Source: Deltaproteobacteria bacterium
GTDB taxonomy: Bacteria; Desulfobacterota; Binatia; HRBIN30; CADEER01
DNA length: 64,000 nucleotides
Direction: 5' to 3'
Assembly: GCA_029262455.1 (NCBI GenBank)
Contig: JAJCZJ010000125.1
Location: 62,001 to 126,000, forward strand
A program made the translations under genes and the position numbers. The notes beneath the pieces are model-generated. The model made no database searches and was not told the DNA's origin. It saw nothing but the letters and a program-made list of their open reading frames with translations. Of the stretch, positions 44,359 through 54,151 are shown piece after piece (position 1 is the first letter of the stretch; each line of letters starts with the position of its first letter).

Positions 44359-45696
44359 CTACCCGGCTCCGCTTTTCCGCTGCCCGGAGAGGCGCTTGCG
44401 GATTGCATCTTCCTTGCCATTTTCCGTCGGCTCGTAATAGCGCCGTCCGACCAGCTGATCGGGAAGATGATGGTGCTCCACCTTCCCATCCGGCCGATCG
44501 TGAGCGTACTCATACCCTTCGCCGTAGCCAATTTCCTTCATCAAATCCGTCGGGGCGTTGCGCAGGTGTTTGGGCACCGGCAAGGCTCCGAATTGACGCA
44601 CATCAGCGGCAGCCGCTTTCATCGCCATGTAGGCGGCATTCGATTTCGGCGCCGACGCCAAATAGACAGCGGCGTGGGCGAGCGGTATCCGCCCTTCTGG
44701 CAAGCCGACGAATTCGAAAGCGTCGCGCGCGGAGATCGCTACGGACAAAGCCTGCGGATCGGCATTGCCGATATCCTCGGACGCGAAGATGACCATGCGA
44801 CGTGCGACGAACCGCGGATCCTCGCCCGCCTCGATCATCCGCATCAGCCAATAGACCGCGGCATCCGGGTCGCTGCCCCGCATCGACTTGATGAATGCCG
44901 AAACCACATTGTAATGCTCCTCGCCGGCCTTGTCGTAGAGGAGCGCGCGGCGCTGCGCCGCTTCTTCGATGAGCGCAACCGTGATCGTCGTTTCCCCGGC
45001 CCGGCCCGCAAGCGTCGCCGCCGCTTCCAATGTGTTGAGCACCGACCTCGCATCGCCAGCCGCGTGATCGACCAAGAAGTGCCGTGCATCGTCGGCGATC
45101 GAGAGCTCGCGGGCACCGAGACCGCGCTCGCGATCTGCCAGAGCGTGTTCGACCAAGGTCGCCAGATCCTCGCCACCGAGCGGTTCAAGCACCACCACGG
45201 AGCAGCGTGAAAGGAGCGGCGCAATCACCTCAAACGACGGATTCTCCGTGGTCGCACCGATCAAAGTCACGGTGCCGTTCTCGACATGCGGCAACAGCGC
45301 ATCTTGCTGCGATTTGTTGAAGCGATGAATCTCGTCCACGAAAAGCACCGGCCGCACGCCGTCCCGAGCCTGACTTGCGCGCGCCTCGACGATTGATTGG
45401 CGCAGTTCTTTGACGCCCGACATCACGGCAGAAAAGTGAAGGCAAAGCGAATCCGAGGCGTTCGCCAGCAGGCGGGCCAACGTCGTCTTCCCGCTGCCGG
45501 GAGGCCCCCACAGGATCAGACTCTGCAGGGCACCGCCGCGCATCATCTCGCCAACCAGCCGGCTGGGCCCGACGAGATGCCCCTGGCCGAGATACTCTTC
45601 CAGACTCCGCGGCCGCATGCGCTCGGCCAGCGGGGCATCTTTCGGTATTGCCGGCTGCTGCGGCCGCGGCGTTTCGAACAACGATCCCTGACTCAT
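44359..45696 (-). CDS. rarA: Replication-associated recombination protein A (RarA/MgsA AAA+ ATPase)
   Basis: 445 residues with [17 protein letters not shown], Walker A GPPGSGKT (64-71), Walker [11 protein letters not shown] (117-126), the sensor segment [14 protein letters not shown], and the C-terminal tetramerisation domain ([47 protein letters not shown]). It acts at stalled replication forks with SSB. The ATG at 45696 gives the usual family N-terminus (SLFETP); the frame is open a further 441 bases, overlapping the divergent nadK promoter, and that part lacks similarity. Confidence 0.95.
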   Translation of the reverse strand: MSQGSLFETPRPQQPAIPKDAPLAERMRPRSLEEYLGQGHLVGPSRLVGEMMRGGALQSLILWGPPGSGKTTLARLLANASDSLCLHFSAVMSGVKELRQSIVEARASQARDGVRPVLFVDEIHRFNKSQQDALLPHVENGTVTLIGATTENPSFEVIAPLLSRCSVVVLEPLGGEDLATLVEHALADRERGLGARELSIADDARHFLVDHAAGDARSVLNTLEAAATLAGRAGETTITVALIEEAAQRRALLYDKAGEEHYNVVSAFIKSMRGSDPDAAVYWLMRMIEAGEDPRFVARRMVIFASEDIGNADPQALSVAISARDAFEFVGLPEGRIPLAHAAVYLASAPKSNAAYMAMKAAAADVRQFGALPVPKHLRNAPTDLMKEIGYGEGYEYAHDRPDGKVEHHHLPDQLVGRRYYEPTENGKEDAIRKRLSGQRKSGAG

Positions 45697-45829
45697 GGCG
45701 AGCAGCCTAGCACAGACGACAATCCGCTTGGGCCAACCAAACACCGCAATGCGCGCCGCGCTCGCGGTCGATGCGTCACCCGTGGGCGTGGTCGCGTCCG
45801 GCACCTTTCCACGGGCCCGGGCGCGGGTT

Positions 45830-46687
45830 ATGGTTCGCGCCGTGCGCACCGTAGGTATCGTCACCAAGCCAGACCACGCAACCGCTCTCGAGTTGGGGCG
45901 CGAGGTCGCGCAGTGGCTCAAGAAGCGCAAGATCGTTCCGGTAGCCGAGCCCGATGCCGCAGCGGCGCTCCAATGCCAACCCATGGACGCGACGAAGATT
46001 TCCGAGACAGCCGAGTTGGTCGTCGTCCTCGGTGGCGACGGAACCCTCATCGGCGCCGCACGTCGCATGCAGTCGCGCCCGGTTCCACTCCTCGGCATCA
46101 ATCTCGGGGCACTGGGGTTTCTCGCCGCCGCCGCCACCGATGAGATCTATCCGCTGCTCGAGAGCGCTCTCGCCGGCGAGGCCGAAATCGAACCGCGAAC
46201 CGCTCTCGACGTCAGTATGCCAAGCAACGGATACACGGGTCGCGTGCTCAACGAAGCCGTCATCTCTAAGGGAGGGGCACTGGCTCGCATCATCGACCTC
46301 CAAACCCGTGTCGACGGGGACTTGGTTTGTACCTACAAGGCCGATGGATTGATTGTCGCGACACCGACCGGTTCGACGGCGTATTCACTTTCAGCCGGCG
46401 GCCCGATCGTCTTTCCCACGCTCGACGTCATCGTGCTGTCGCCGATCTGTCCACATACTTTGACCAACCGTCCTATCGTGGTCGACGGGTCGGCCAAGAT
46501 CGAGGTCATCGTTCAATCACCGGACAGCTCAGTCGAAGTGACCCTCGACGGGCAGCGAGGATTCTCGGTCGGCAACGGCGACGTCGTAACGATTAGCAAG
46601 AGCGACCCTCCCGTCCCGCTGGTCCGCGTTTCCGAACGCAGTCATTTCGAAGTGCTGCGCGGCAAACTGCACTGGGGCGAGCGATGA
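45830..46687 (+). CDS. nadK: NAD kinase
   Basis: 285 residues with the NAD kinase signature [16 protein letters not shown], the [12 protein letters not shown] segment, [11 protein letters not shown] and the phosphate-loop [16 protein letters not shown]. It phosphorylates NAD to NADP using ATP. The start is placed at ATG 45830, with a GTG at 45842 as alternative; family proteins begin close to (V/I)GIVTKP. It is divergent from rarA and 30 bases upstream of recN, a gene order seen widely in bacteria. Confidence 0.94.
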   Translation: MVRAVRTVGIVTKPDHATALELGREVAQWLKKRKIVPVAEPDAAAALQCQPMDATKISETAELVVVLGGDGTLIGAARRMQSRPVPLLGINLGALGFLAAAATDEIYPLLESALAGEAEIEPRTALDVSMPSNGYTGRVLNEAVISKGGALARIIDLQTRVDGDLVCTYKADGLIVATPTGSTAYSLSAGGPIVFPTLDVIVLSPICPHTLTNRPIVVDGSAKIEVIVQSPDSSVEVTLDGQRGFSVGNGDVVTISKSDPPVPLVRVSERSHFEVLRGKLHWGER

Positions 46688-46717
46688 GCCCCATCAACCT
46701 CTCAATGGCCGACGCCG

Positions 46718-48412
46718 ATGCTGCATGAGTTGCGAATCTCGAATGTCGCCATCATCGACGGTCTGACCCTGTCGTTCGGCCCCGGGCTCAACGTCATCAC
46801 CGGCGAAACTGGGACCGGCAAGAGTATCCTTCTGCGCGCGATGGGTCTTCTCTGCGGCGCCCGCGCAAATGCCGACATGCTTCGAAGCGAAGCCGACACA
46901 GCAACCATCGAAGGGGTCTTCGACTTCACCATTGGCAGCGAAGCCGCCGACGCCTTCGGCCTGAGTGATGAAGACGAATTGATCATCCGACGGCAAATCG
47001 ACCGCAACGGGAAGGGTCGCATCCGCGTCAACGGCGCAGCCTCTACGGCGACCATGCTGCGTGAGATCAGCACCAATCTGGTCCACATTTACGGACAGCA
47101 CGAACAGTCTCTCCTGCTGCGCCCAGCCAACCACCTCGACTATCTCGACGCCTATGGAGGCCTGCGCGACACACGCAAAGAAATGACACAAGCGTTCTCC
47201 GCGCTGGTCGAGGCGCAACGCCAGCTCGAGGGACTGGAATCTCGTGCGCGCTCTCTAGTCGAACGCCGCGACTTGCTCGACTTTCAACGCGGCGAGCTGG
47301 CAAGTGCCGCGCCCGTCGAGGGCGAGGAGACTCAGTTGCGCGCCGACCGAGAGCGCCTGCGCCACGCTGATCGCATTGCGCAAGTCTGTAGTGACGGCGA
47401 GAACGATATCTACGCTGCCGAGAATTCGATGGACTCACGCTTGGCGCGATTAGTTACCGATCTAGAAGGCCTAGCCGCCGCCGTACCCGACCTCGAATCA
47501 CCGGCAGAGCTGGTCGAACAGGGTCGCCTACTGCTGGAAGAAGCCGCTCTCCAGATGCGTACCCTGGCAAGCCACGCCGAATCGGACCCGGCCCAGCTCG
47601 ACGCCGTCGAGGAGCGCCTTTCCACCCTAACGCGACTGGCGAAGAAGTACGGCGTCCCGGCGTCTGAGCTACCGACCGTCCTCGCCCAGGTCGAAGAAGA
47701 GCTGGCCTCTGTCGCAACGCACTCGGATGATCGCGAACGCGCGGCGGACGTCGTCGAAGCAAGGCTCCGCGACGCCGCAGAAGTCGCGACCCGCTTGAGC
47801 CGGGCACGGCGCAAGGCGGCCAAGAAGCTGCAAAAGGCCATGTCCTCCGAACTGGCCGACCTCGGGATGGATGGCGGTGTCTTCGAGGTCGCACAAGAAA
47901 CTTCTTCCATGGACTCGATCGAGGACCTCGGAGCCAGCGGAGCAGACCGAATCGAATTTCATCTCAGTGCCAATACCGGCGAACCGACTCAGTCTTTGGC
48001 CAAGGTCGCATCCGGCGGCGAGCTGTCGCGCATTCTGTTGGCTCTGAAATCTCTCACGGCCGGGATTGCCGAGACTCCGGTGCTCATTTTCGACGAGGTC
48101 GACGCAGGGATCGGCGGCACCATTGCCGACGCCGTCGCACGCAAGCTGCGGACGCTCGCAGAAACCCACCAGGTACTCTGCATCACGCACCTCGCCCAGA
48201 TCGCCGCCTGCGCCGACCACCACTTCGCCGTCGAGAAGTCGCAGCGCGGCGGCCGCACCATCAGCGATACACGGGTCCTCTCCGAGAGCGAACGCATCGC
48301 CGAAATCTCCAGAATGCTCGGCGACGCATCCTCCGAGGAGGCGACTCAGTATGCGCGCCAGCTCGTCGAACAAGGCCGCAAGCATTCGCGCCGCCAGAAT
48401 GCCGAAGCTTGA
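46718..48412 (+). CDS. recN: DNA repair protein RecN
   Basis: 564 residues, SMC-like. It has an N-terminal LHELRISNVAIIDG and Walker A GETGTGKS (29-36), with the QHEQSLLLRPANHLDYLDAY signature following. Two coiled-coil arms run through the centre (about 150-370). The C-terminal ATPase half has the signature SGGELSRILLALK, Walker B LIFDEVDAGIGG and H-loop CITHLAQIAACAD. It acts in double-strand break repair, holding DNA for RecA-dependent recombination. The start at ATG 46718 is the only one consistent with the family N-terminus. Confidence 0.96.
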   Translation: MLHELRISNVAIIDGLTLSFGPGLNVITGETGTGKSILLRAMGLLCGARANADMLRSEADTATIEGVFDFTIGSEAADAFGLSDEDELIIRRQIDRNGKGRIRVNGAASTATMLREISTNLVHIYGQHEQSLLLRPANHLDYLDAYGGLRDTRKEMTQAFSALVEAQRQLEGLESRARSLVERRDLLDFQRGELASAAPVEGEETQLRADRERLRHADRIAQVCSDGENDIYAAENSMDSRLARLVTDLEGLAAAVPDLESPAELVEQGRLLLEEAALQMRTLASHAESDPAQLDAVEERLSTLTRLAKKYGVPASELPTVLAQVEEELASVATHSDDRERAADVVEARLRDAAEVATRLSRARRKAAKKLQKAMSSELADLGMDGGVFEVAQETSSMDSIEDLGASGADRIEFHLSANTGEPTQSLAKVASGGELSRILLALKSLTAGIAETPVLIFDEVDAGIGGTIADAVARKLRTLAETHQVLCITHLAQIAACADHHFAVEKSQRGGRTISDTRVLSESERIAEISRMLGDASSEEATQYARQLVEQGRKHSRRQNAEA

Positions 48413-48529
48413 CTTCGTAAGAATTCCCGTACTACACCGCGACACATCGGTTCTGGGGGGGCCGCACGATCCGATTGGCGAATGCCGCACCACGGAATCG
48501 CCCGGCGCGGCAAGATTAAGGAGGACGCG

Positions 48530-49543
48530 ATGCAGGCAGGACGACAAGACAGGCGGCGCCAAAGGCGCAATCTAGGGCTCGCCCTCACGTGCTTCGCAGC
48601 GCTCCTTCTCGCAGTACCCCCGACGTCGGCCGACAACCACGAGGACGACGACGCAACACCTAGCGATCAGATCTCGGAGCGAGATCGCGTCTGGTGGAAC
48701 TTCAACCGGGAAACAGCTGTCGTCGGCAGCGGCAAGCTGCGACTCGAAGTTCGCGGCGAGGCCATCAACAAGTCCTCCGACGACGCCCAACTCGACCTGA
48801 CGGGCTTCCCAGTCGACGACCTCGAGCAAATCATAAGGATTCGGCAGGGCCTCCCTCCAATCGATCCGACGATACCTCCGGAGAGCGAGGATTTCATCGA
48901 CTCGACCCGCGTTAAAAGTGTCGACGGGGGCCGCTTCGATCTCCGCGCCGCCTACGGGCTCGGTTCAACCGCCGAGATCGGTTTCGACCTGCCCTTCTTC
49001 ACGCAGAATATCAAATTCAGAGACCCCATGGCGGCCATGGGTGAAACCCAATTCAACACGCCGACGATCAGCAACGAGGGCGTCGGCGATTTGGTCCTCT
49101 ACGGCAAGTTTCGCCGAATGCTCTCGAGCTCGACAAGCATCGGTGCCGGACTGGAGATATGGACTCCAACCGGGCATGAGAGCAAAAGGCTCGGCACTGG
49201 CGAGCTCGGTTTCAACCCGTTCGTCAACATCCGTCACGACTGGAAACGATTCGCCGTCGGCGCACACGTCGGCTACCTAATGTACCGAAGCGACTTCGTC
49301 GATGTCATCAACTACAGCACGTACTTCCTCGCCCGGGGCAGCGAGCGCCTCGGCTTTCGTCTCGAGCTCAGCGGCCGTCACCTGCGCGCATTCGGCGAAA
49401 AGCTCGACGATCTTTCGGTTCTCCCGGGACTCGATTTCGCGTTGGCCGAACGGGTAACGCTGCGACCACAGGGCCGCGCGCACCTGACCAACGAGGCCTG
49501 GGAGTGGGGCATCGGGCTCGGGATCGTCGTCGATATCCTATAA
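48530..49543 (+). CDS. Putative outer-membrane beta-barrel protein of unknown function
   Basis: 337 residues from the ATG at 48530, which has AAGGAGG 6 bases upstream. The Arg-rich N-region and hydrophobic core (LGLALTCFAALLLAVPPTSA) form a signal peptide. The mature part has repeated amphipathic strands (GRFDLRAAYGLGSTAEIGFDL, GVGDLVLYGKFRRML, SIGAGLEIWTPTG, FAVGAHVGYLMY, GIGLGIVVDIL), resembling the porin/MetA-phenol-pathway-like barrels that fall in no well-defined transport class. No partner gene is visible: recN lies upstream and truA is convergent downstream. Confidence 0.75.
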   Translation: MQAGRQDRRRQRRNLGLALTCFAALLLAVPPTSADNHEDDDATPSDQISERDRVWWNFNRETAVVGSGKLRLEVRGEAINKSSDDAQLDLTGFPVDDLEQIIRIRQGLPPIDPTIPPESEDFIDSTRVKSVDGGRFDLRAAYGLGSTAEIGFDLPFFTQNIKFRDPMAAMGETQFNTPTISNEGVGDLVLYGKFRRMLSSSTSIGAGLEIWTPTGHESKRLGTGELGFNPFVNIRHDWKRFAVGAHVGYLMYRSDFVDVINYSTYFLARGSERLGFRLELSGRHLRAFGEKLDDLSVLPGLDFALAERVTLRPQGRAHLTNEAWEWGIGLGIVVDIL

Positions 49544-49558
49544 GCAGCGCCCCCTGCC

Positions 49559-50317
49559 CTACCAGTCGTCGTACTCAACGGCAGTAAGACAAAGTCCCTG
49601 CGGCGGAGCGGTCGCACCTGCCTGATCACGATCGCGTGCGGCGACAAGCGCTCCCATCGCCGCTGCGTCCCGCTTACCACGACCGACTTCCAATAGCGTT
49701 CCCACAATGTTGCGAACCATGTGCCGCAAGAAGGCAGTTGCGGTGACGCGGTAGACCAACATTCCGTTCGACTTACGATCGAACTCACTGACAAGGATGT
49801 CTCGCACCGGTGTCTTGGCGTCGCATCCAGCGGCCCGAAACGAACTAAAGTCGTGACGCCCGATGAGCTGGGCTGCGCCCAAACGCAGCGCGTCAATGTC
49901 GAGCGGTGTATTGACGTGCAGCGCATAGCGCCGCCAAAACGCCGAACGGACGCGATCATTCCAGATGCGATACTCATAGGTTCGTCGCCGCGCCGACCGA
50001 CGGGGATCAAAATCCTCGGCGGCAATGTCTACCGCCCGGATCGCGAGATCATTCCCGGTCTTTGCGTTGATGGCGCGCCGCACGACTTCCGGACTCAGCG
50101 ACATTTCACTGCGAAAACACACGACCTGAGCTCGCGCATGGACACCGGAGTCGGTGCGACCCGAAGCATGCACACGGACGGGCGCGCCACATAGCTCGGC
50201 GATCGCCGCCTCGATTTCGCCTTGGATGGTACGCACCCCCGGTTGTAGCTGCCACCCGCAAAAGTCGGTACCGTCGTACTCGACAATCATCCGAAAATGA
50301 GTCGGGCGGTCGCTCAA
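49559..50317 (-). CDS. truA: tRNA pseudouridine(38-40) synthase TruA
   Basis: 252 residues with VEYDGTDFCGWQ, the catalytic ASGRTDSGVHA containing Asp56 (counted from the TTG start), RRTYEYRIWN, DFSSFRA and the closing ATAFLRHMVRNIVGTLLEVG. It modifies U38-U40 in the anticodon arm of tRNAs. The TTG at 50317 overlaps the upstream asd-like stop (TTGA) and gives a family-like N-terminus. The ATG at 50290 would leave only two residues before EYDGT. It appears to be the last gene of the leu operon. Confidence 0.94.
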   Translation of the reverse strand: MSDRPTHFRMIVEYDGTDFCGWQLQPGVRTIQGEIEAAIAELCGAPVRVHASGRTDSGVHARAQVVCFRSEMSLSPEVVRRAINAKTGNDLAIRAVDIAAEDFDPRRSARRRTYEYRIWNDRVRSAFWRRYALHVNTPLDIDALRLGAAQLIGRHDFSSFRAAGCDAKTPVRDILVSEFDRKSNGMLVYRVTATAFLRHMVRNIVGTLLEVGRGKRDAAAMGALVAARDRDQAGATAPPQGLCLTAVEYDDW

Positions 50318-51348
50318 CCCAGCTTCCGCAGCTCGCGCACGACGCACTCGGCGATCTGCGCGACGTTCACCGACGTACCTTTGCGAAGTCCGTCGATGGC
50401 CACCCAAAAACTGACTCCGCCGGCCACAGTCGGGTCTTCTCTAACGCGCCCGACGTGGGTCGCCTCAGATCCCACGGCGTCGCTCAACGTGGCGTAATTC
50501 TCGGCCTCACTCTCGCCTGCGTGCAGATGTACACCGGGCGCGCCGCGCAGGATCTCGAGGGCCTGCTCGGTGTCGACCCTATCCTCCGTCTCGGCATTGA
50601 CCATTAGTCCGTGCCCATAAAACGTCGGCACCCGAATGACATGCGCCGAGATCGGCAGATCCGGCAGATCCATGACTTGGCGCAACTGCCGCTGGATCTG
50701 CCACTCGCGCGCGGTCGGTCCAGCACCGCTCAACGCTCCGACCTGAGGGATGAGGTTGAAGGCAATGCGGTTCGGCCAAAGAGTCGCTTCCGGCTCGCGC
50801 CCACTGAGCAAATCCGACGTTTGCCGCACCAACTCTTCGATACCACCGGGCGTCGTCGAAACTGGCTCGAGGCAAGTGACCGTCACACGCTGCAGACGCC
50901 AGGCCTGCTCGATCGGATTGAGCGCGACCGCCAACGCTGTCGCCGCTGGCAGGGGAGTCGCGATCAGCCGGTCTTCGACCGCGAGCTCGACACTGTCGGC
51001 GTTGACCTCTGGAACGACCATCAGCACATCGTCGCGATGAACCAGGGCCTGACTGGCATCGATGACAACGGCCCGACTCGCTTCGATCTTCGGCCAATAC
51101 TGTTCGGCCAATTCGCGCGTACAGCAGAGGAATATCAAGTCGGCAGAAGCGAAACCCACGGTGTCGATCGCCTCCAGCGCGGCCACCTCAGTGTCGTCAT
51201 CGAGTTCCAAAATCGTGGCCGCAGCATCGAGCAGCTGCCACTCCGAGGCCGGGAATGCCCGATCTAACAGGACCTCCCGCAAATCGCGACCGAGTTCGCT
51301 CGCCGCCCCGACAATGGCGATGCGGAATTCGCCGGCTGCATTCGCCAT
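50314..51348 (-). CDS. Aspartate-semialdehyde dehydrogenase homologue lacking the catalytic Cys (USG-1-like)
   Basis: 344 residues with the Asd fold: IAIVGAASELGRDL (NADP loop), VVIDASQALVHRDDVLMVVPEVN, STTPGGIEEL, IRVPTFYGHGLMVN with the family Arg239 and His246, and a C-terminal dimer domain. The nucleophile segment, normally ANPNCST, reads ATPLPAA at residues 130-136, so the thiolate Cys is Pro134 and the Asn is also lost. Such a protein cannot make the thioester intermediate and resembles the Usg group of inactive Asd paralogues. It lies 1 base after leuB and overlaps truA. A true asd should exist elsewhere if the organism makes diaminopimelate. Confidence 0.85.
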   Translation of the reverse strand: MANAAGEFRIAIVGAASELGRDLREVLLDRAFPASEWQLLDAAATILELDDDTEVAALEAIDTVGFASADLIFLCCTRELAEQYWPKIEASRAVVIDASQALVHRDDVLMVVPEVNADSVELAVEDRLIATPLPAATALAVALNPIEQAWRLQRVTVTCLEPVSTTPGGIEELVRQTSDLLSGREPEATLWPNRIAFNLIPQVGALSGAGPTAREWQIQRQLRQVMDLPDLPISAHVIRVPTFYGHGLMVNAETEDRVDTEQALEILRGAPGVHLHAGESEAENYATLSDAVGSEATHVGRVREDPTVAGGVSFWVAIDGLRKGTSVNVAQIAECVVRELRKLG

Positions 51349-51349
51349 C

Positions 51350-52447
51350 CTAGCGAGACAACCGCTCGATTACGGCCGCGCCCATTTCGGCACAGCCCAC
51401 TTGCCGTGTGTCAGGCTGACGCAAGTCTGCGGTCCTCAAGCCATCGTCGAGCACGCCGCTCACGGCCGCCTCGACGGCGACCGCCGCCTCTTCCAGACCC
51501 AACGAATGACGCAACAGCATCGCCGCCGAAGAGATCGACCCGAGGGGATTGGCCAGATCACGCCCTGCAATGTCTGGCGCCGAACCATGAATCGGCTCGT
51601 ACAAGCCCGAACGCTTGCCAAACGAATTCAACGACGCTCCCAAGGAAGCCGAGGGCAGCATGCCGAGCGAGCCAGACAACACCGATGCCTCGTCCGTCAA
51701 AATATCGCCAAACATATTCTCCGTGACCACCACGTCAAAATCCGCCGGCCGACGCAAAAGGTGCATGGCCATCGCATCGACCAACACATCCTCGAGCTCA
51801 ACGTCGGGATGCTCTGCCCCGACCTCCTTCGTGACCTCACGCCACAAACGCGATGTGGCAAGGATATTCGCCTTGTCGACCTGAGTGACTTTCTTGCGAC
51901 GCTCGCGCGCGATCCCAAACGCCAACTCGACGACACGCCGCACTTCGCTTTCGTCGTAGGCAATCGTATCAACCGCCTCACGGCCCGCCGCACCTTGGCG
52001 GCGCTCGCTCGGTTGGCCGAAGTAGACTCCGCCGGTCAACTCGCGGACAAAGAGGATATCGACTCCTTCGAGGATCTCGCGCCGCAACGGGGCGGCCTCG
52101 ACCACGCGCGCATGCACCTGGATCGGGCGCAGGTTGGCAAAGAGTTGCAGCTCGCGACGCAGTCCGAGCAACGCCTGCTCGGGCCGCACATCGCTCTTTG
52201 GGTCGTCCCATTTCGGCCCACCAACGGCCCCCAACAACACCGCATCCGCGCTGCGCGCCAACGCCAGACTGTCGTCCGGCAACGGTTTGCCCGTCGCATC
52301 GATCGCCGCCCCACCGAGAGGTGCCTCGACGAAACGGATCGCCGCTCCAAAGCGCTCGCCACAGTTCTCCAGGACCGCCTGCGCCTGGGCCGTAACCTCG
52401 GGACCGATACCGTCCCCCGGAAATACCGCAATCGTTGCTTCGGACAT
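51350..52447 (-). CDS. leuB: 3-isopropylmalate dehydrogenase
   Basis: 365 residues with IAVFPGDGIGPEV, FVRELTGGVYFGQPS, VDKANILATSRLWREV, VTENMFGDILTDEASVLSGSLGMLPSAS and PIHGSAPDIAGRDLANPLG, all LeuB hallmarks. It oxidises and decarboxylates 3-isopropylmalate with NAD in leucine synthesis. The ATG at 52447 has AGAGGA about 8 bases upstream; the ATG five codons earlier lies within that Shine-Dalgarno sequence. leuC and leuD, often adjacent, are not in this window. Confidence 0.96.
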   Translation of the reverse strand: MSEATIAVFPGDGIGPEVTAQAQAVLENCGERFGAAIRFVEAPLGGAAIDATGKPLPDDSLALARSADAVLLGAVGGPKWDDPKSDVRPEQALLGLRRELQLFANLRPIQVHARVVEAAPLRREILEGVDILFVRELTGGVYFGQPSERRQGAAGREAVDTIAYDESEVRRVVELAFGIARERRKKVTQVDKANILATSRLWREVTKEVGAEHPDVELEDVLVDAMAMHLLRRPADFDVVVTENMFGDILTDEASVLSGSLGMLPSASLGASLNSFGKRSGLYEPIHGSAPDIAGRDLANPLGSISSAAMLLRHSLGLEEAAVAVEAAVSGVLDDGLRTADLRQPDTRQVGCAEMGAAVIERLSR

Positions 52448-52469
52448 GAATCTTCCTCTCATCTTACGC

Positions 52470-52501
52470 GGCGCGGCGCCGCTCGAAGTTGGCGCCGCGC
52501 C
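52470..52501 (-). other. Strong GC hairpin between leuA and leuB
   Basis: An 11-base perfect inverted repeat GGCGCGGCGCC / GGCGCCGCGCC with a 10-base loop lies entirely in the gap between the leuA stop and the leuB start. It has no U-tract, so it is not a standard intrinsic terminator. A pause, processing or 3'-stability element is possible. Confidence 0.7.
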
Positions 52502-52510
52502 ACCATTGGA

Positions 52511-54055
52511 TCACGGCCCCTCGACCGGCACCGGCCGTTGATGCTTGTGCCGGTAGTCGAGCTTGTTCAACGCATTTACGTAGGCCAGGGCACTCGCCAT
52601 GATCACGTCGGTGTGAATGCCTTGACCGTTCACCTGAAACTCTCCATCGCTCAGCAAACAAAGCGCTTCTCCCTGCGCCTCTGATTCTTCTGTAATGGAG
52701 TTGACCTGATAGCGTTCGAGCTTCGGTGACGTGCCCACCAAGGTCGAGATCGCCTTGAAGCAGGCGTCGACCATGCCGTCACCATTCGCCGACTCCGACT
52801 TCTCCTCGCCGTTGACACGCAATCGCACCGTTGCCGCGGGCTGCTCCCCGGCTTGGTGATGAACACTGAGGTCGACCAACTCGTAGCGATCCGGAGTGCG
52901 TACACTCTCCTCCGCGATCAATGCCAATAGGTCTTCGTCGTAGATGTTCTTCTTGCGGTCGGCCAACGACTTGAAACGAGTGAACGAACGCGAAACGTCC
53001 ACCTCCGCGATGTCGACGCCCAACTCCTTCAATCGCTCGATGAATGCGTGCCGGCCCGAATGCTTACCCAAAACCAGCCGATTGCTCTGTACCCCAACCG
53101 ATTCCGGTCGCATGATCTCGTACGTCGACTTGTCCTTGAGGACACCGTCCTGATGGATCCCCGCCTCATGAGCAAAGGCATTGGCACCGACAATCGGCTT
53201 GTTGATCGGAATCGCAATCCCGGTGATTTGTGAGAGTAAACGGCTCGACGGGTAGATCTGTTCCGTGTTCACCCCAACTTCGATGCCCGGGTACAAATCC
53301 GACCGCGTCTTCAGCGCCATCACGACCTCTTCCAACGAGGTATTCCCGGCACGCTCGCCAATCCCATTGACCGTGCACTCGATCTGACGCGCGCCGTTGC
53401 GCACCGCGGCCAGCGAATTTGCGACCGCCATGCCCAAGTCGTTGTGACAGTGAGCACTCCACCGCACTTCCCCGCCGCCCTCGGTGTTCTCCACTAAATA
53501 GCGTATCAAATCGCCGAACTCCGATGGCATCGCGTATCCGGTCGTATCCGGAACATTGAGAGTCTTGGCCCCAGCCTTGATCACCTGACCAAAGACGTGC
53601 GTCAAGTAATCGCGGTCACTGCGCGACGCGTCTTCAGCCGAGAACTCGACGTAGTCCAGGTGCTGGCGAGCAAACTCGACAGCCCAGCAAGCCGCATCGA
53701 CGACCTCTTCCCGGGACATCATGAGCTTGCTCTTCAGGTGAACGTCTGATGTCGCGATGAACACGTGAATGCCGGGCTTCTGCGCCTTCTCGACGCTGCG
53801 CACGGCACGCTCAATATCCGACCGCTTGGTGCGCGAGAGGCTCAGCACGATCGGACGACGCACCGCACCAGCCACACGAGCCACGGCGTCGGCATCGCCA
53901 TCAGAGGCGGCGGCAAAGCCCGCTTCGATGACGTCGACACCCAGTTTCTCGAGCTGGCGTGCGATCACGAGCTTTTCTTCCACATGCATCGTGGCTCCGG
54001 GCGATTGCTCGCCGTCGCGCAATGTGGTGTCGAAGATCTGCACCTGCTCAGTCAT
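52511..54055 (-). CDS. leuA: 2-isopropylmalate synthase
   Basis: 514 residues. The catalytic TIM barrel starts IFDTTLRDGEQSPGATM and carries LSRTKRSDIERA, VEFSAEDASRSD, NVPDTTGYAMPSEF, SAHCHNDLGMAVAN (metal His pair), NGIGERAGNTSLEE and GANAFAHEAGIHQDG. The C-terminal domain (about 390-505) is the leucine-binding regulatory domain. It condenses acetyl-CoA and 2-oxoisovalerate, the committed step of leucine synthesis. Expression is probably controlled by the attenuator between pssA and this gene. Confidence 0.97.
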   Translation of the reverse strand: MTEQVQIFDTTLRDGEQSPGATMHVEEKLVIARQLEKLGVDVIEAGFAAASDGDADAVARVAGAVRRPIVLSLSRTKRSDIERAVRSVEKAQKPGIHVFIATSDVHLKSKLMMSREEVVDAACWAVEFARQHLDYVEFSAEDASRSDRDYLTHVFGQVIKAGAKTLNVPDTTGYAMPSEFGDLIRYLVENTEGGGEVRWSAHCHNDLGMAVANSLAAVRNGARQIECTVNGIGERAGNTSLEEVVMALKTRSDLYPGIEVGVNTEQIYPSSRLLSQITGIAIPINKPIVGANAFAHEAGIHQDGVLKDKSTYEIMRPESVGVQSNRLVLGKHSGRHAFIERLKELGVDIAEVDVSRSFTRFKSLADRKKNIYDEDLLALIAEESVRTPDRYELVDLSVHHQAGEQPAATVRLRVNGEEKSESANGDGMVDACFKAISTLVGTSPKLERYQVNSITEESEAQGEALCLLSDGEFQVNGQGIHTDVIMASALAYVNALNKLDYRHKHQRPVPVEGP

Positions 54056-54113
54056 TGTCCTACTTCCCCTTCATCTCTAGTCCGCGTCTGTTCCGGGGAA
54101 AGAACTGCGGTAT

Positions 54114-54151
54114 AAAAAACACAAAAGGCCACGAGCATTCTGCCCGCGGCC
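54114..54151 (-). terminator. Attenuator terminator in the leuA leader
   Basis: On the minus strand an 11-pair stem GGCCGCGGGCA / TGCTCGTGGCC (54151-54141 with 54137-54127, two G-U pairs) with loop GAA is followed by TTTTGTGTTTTTT (54126-54114). The distance to the leuA start is about 58 bases, so it would stop transcription before leuA. Confidence 0.9.
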
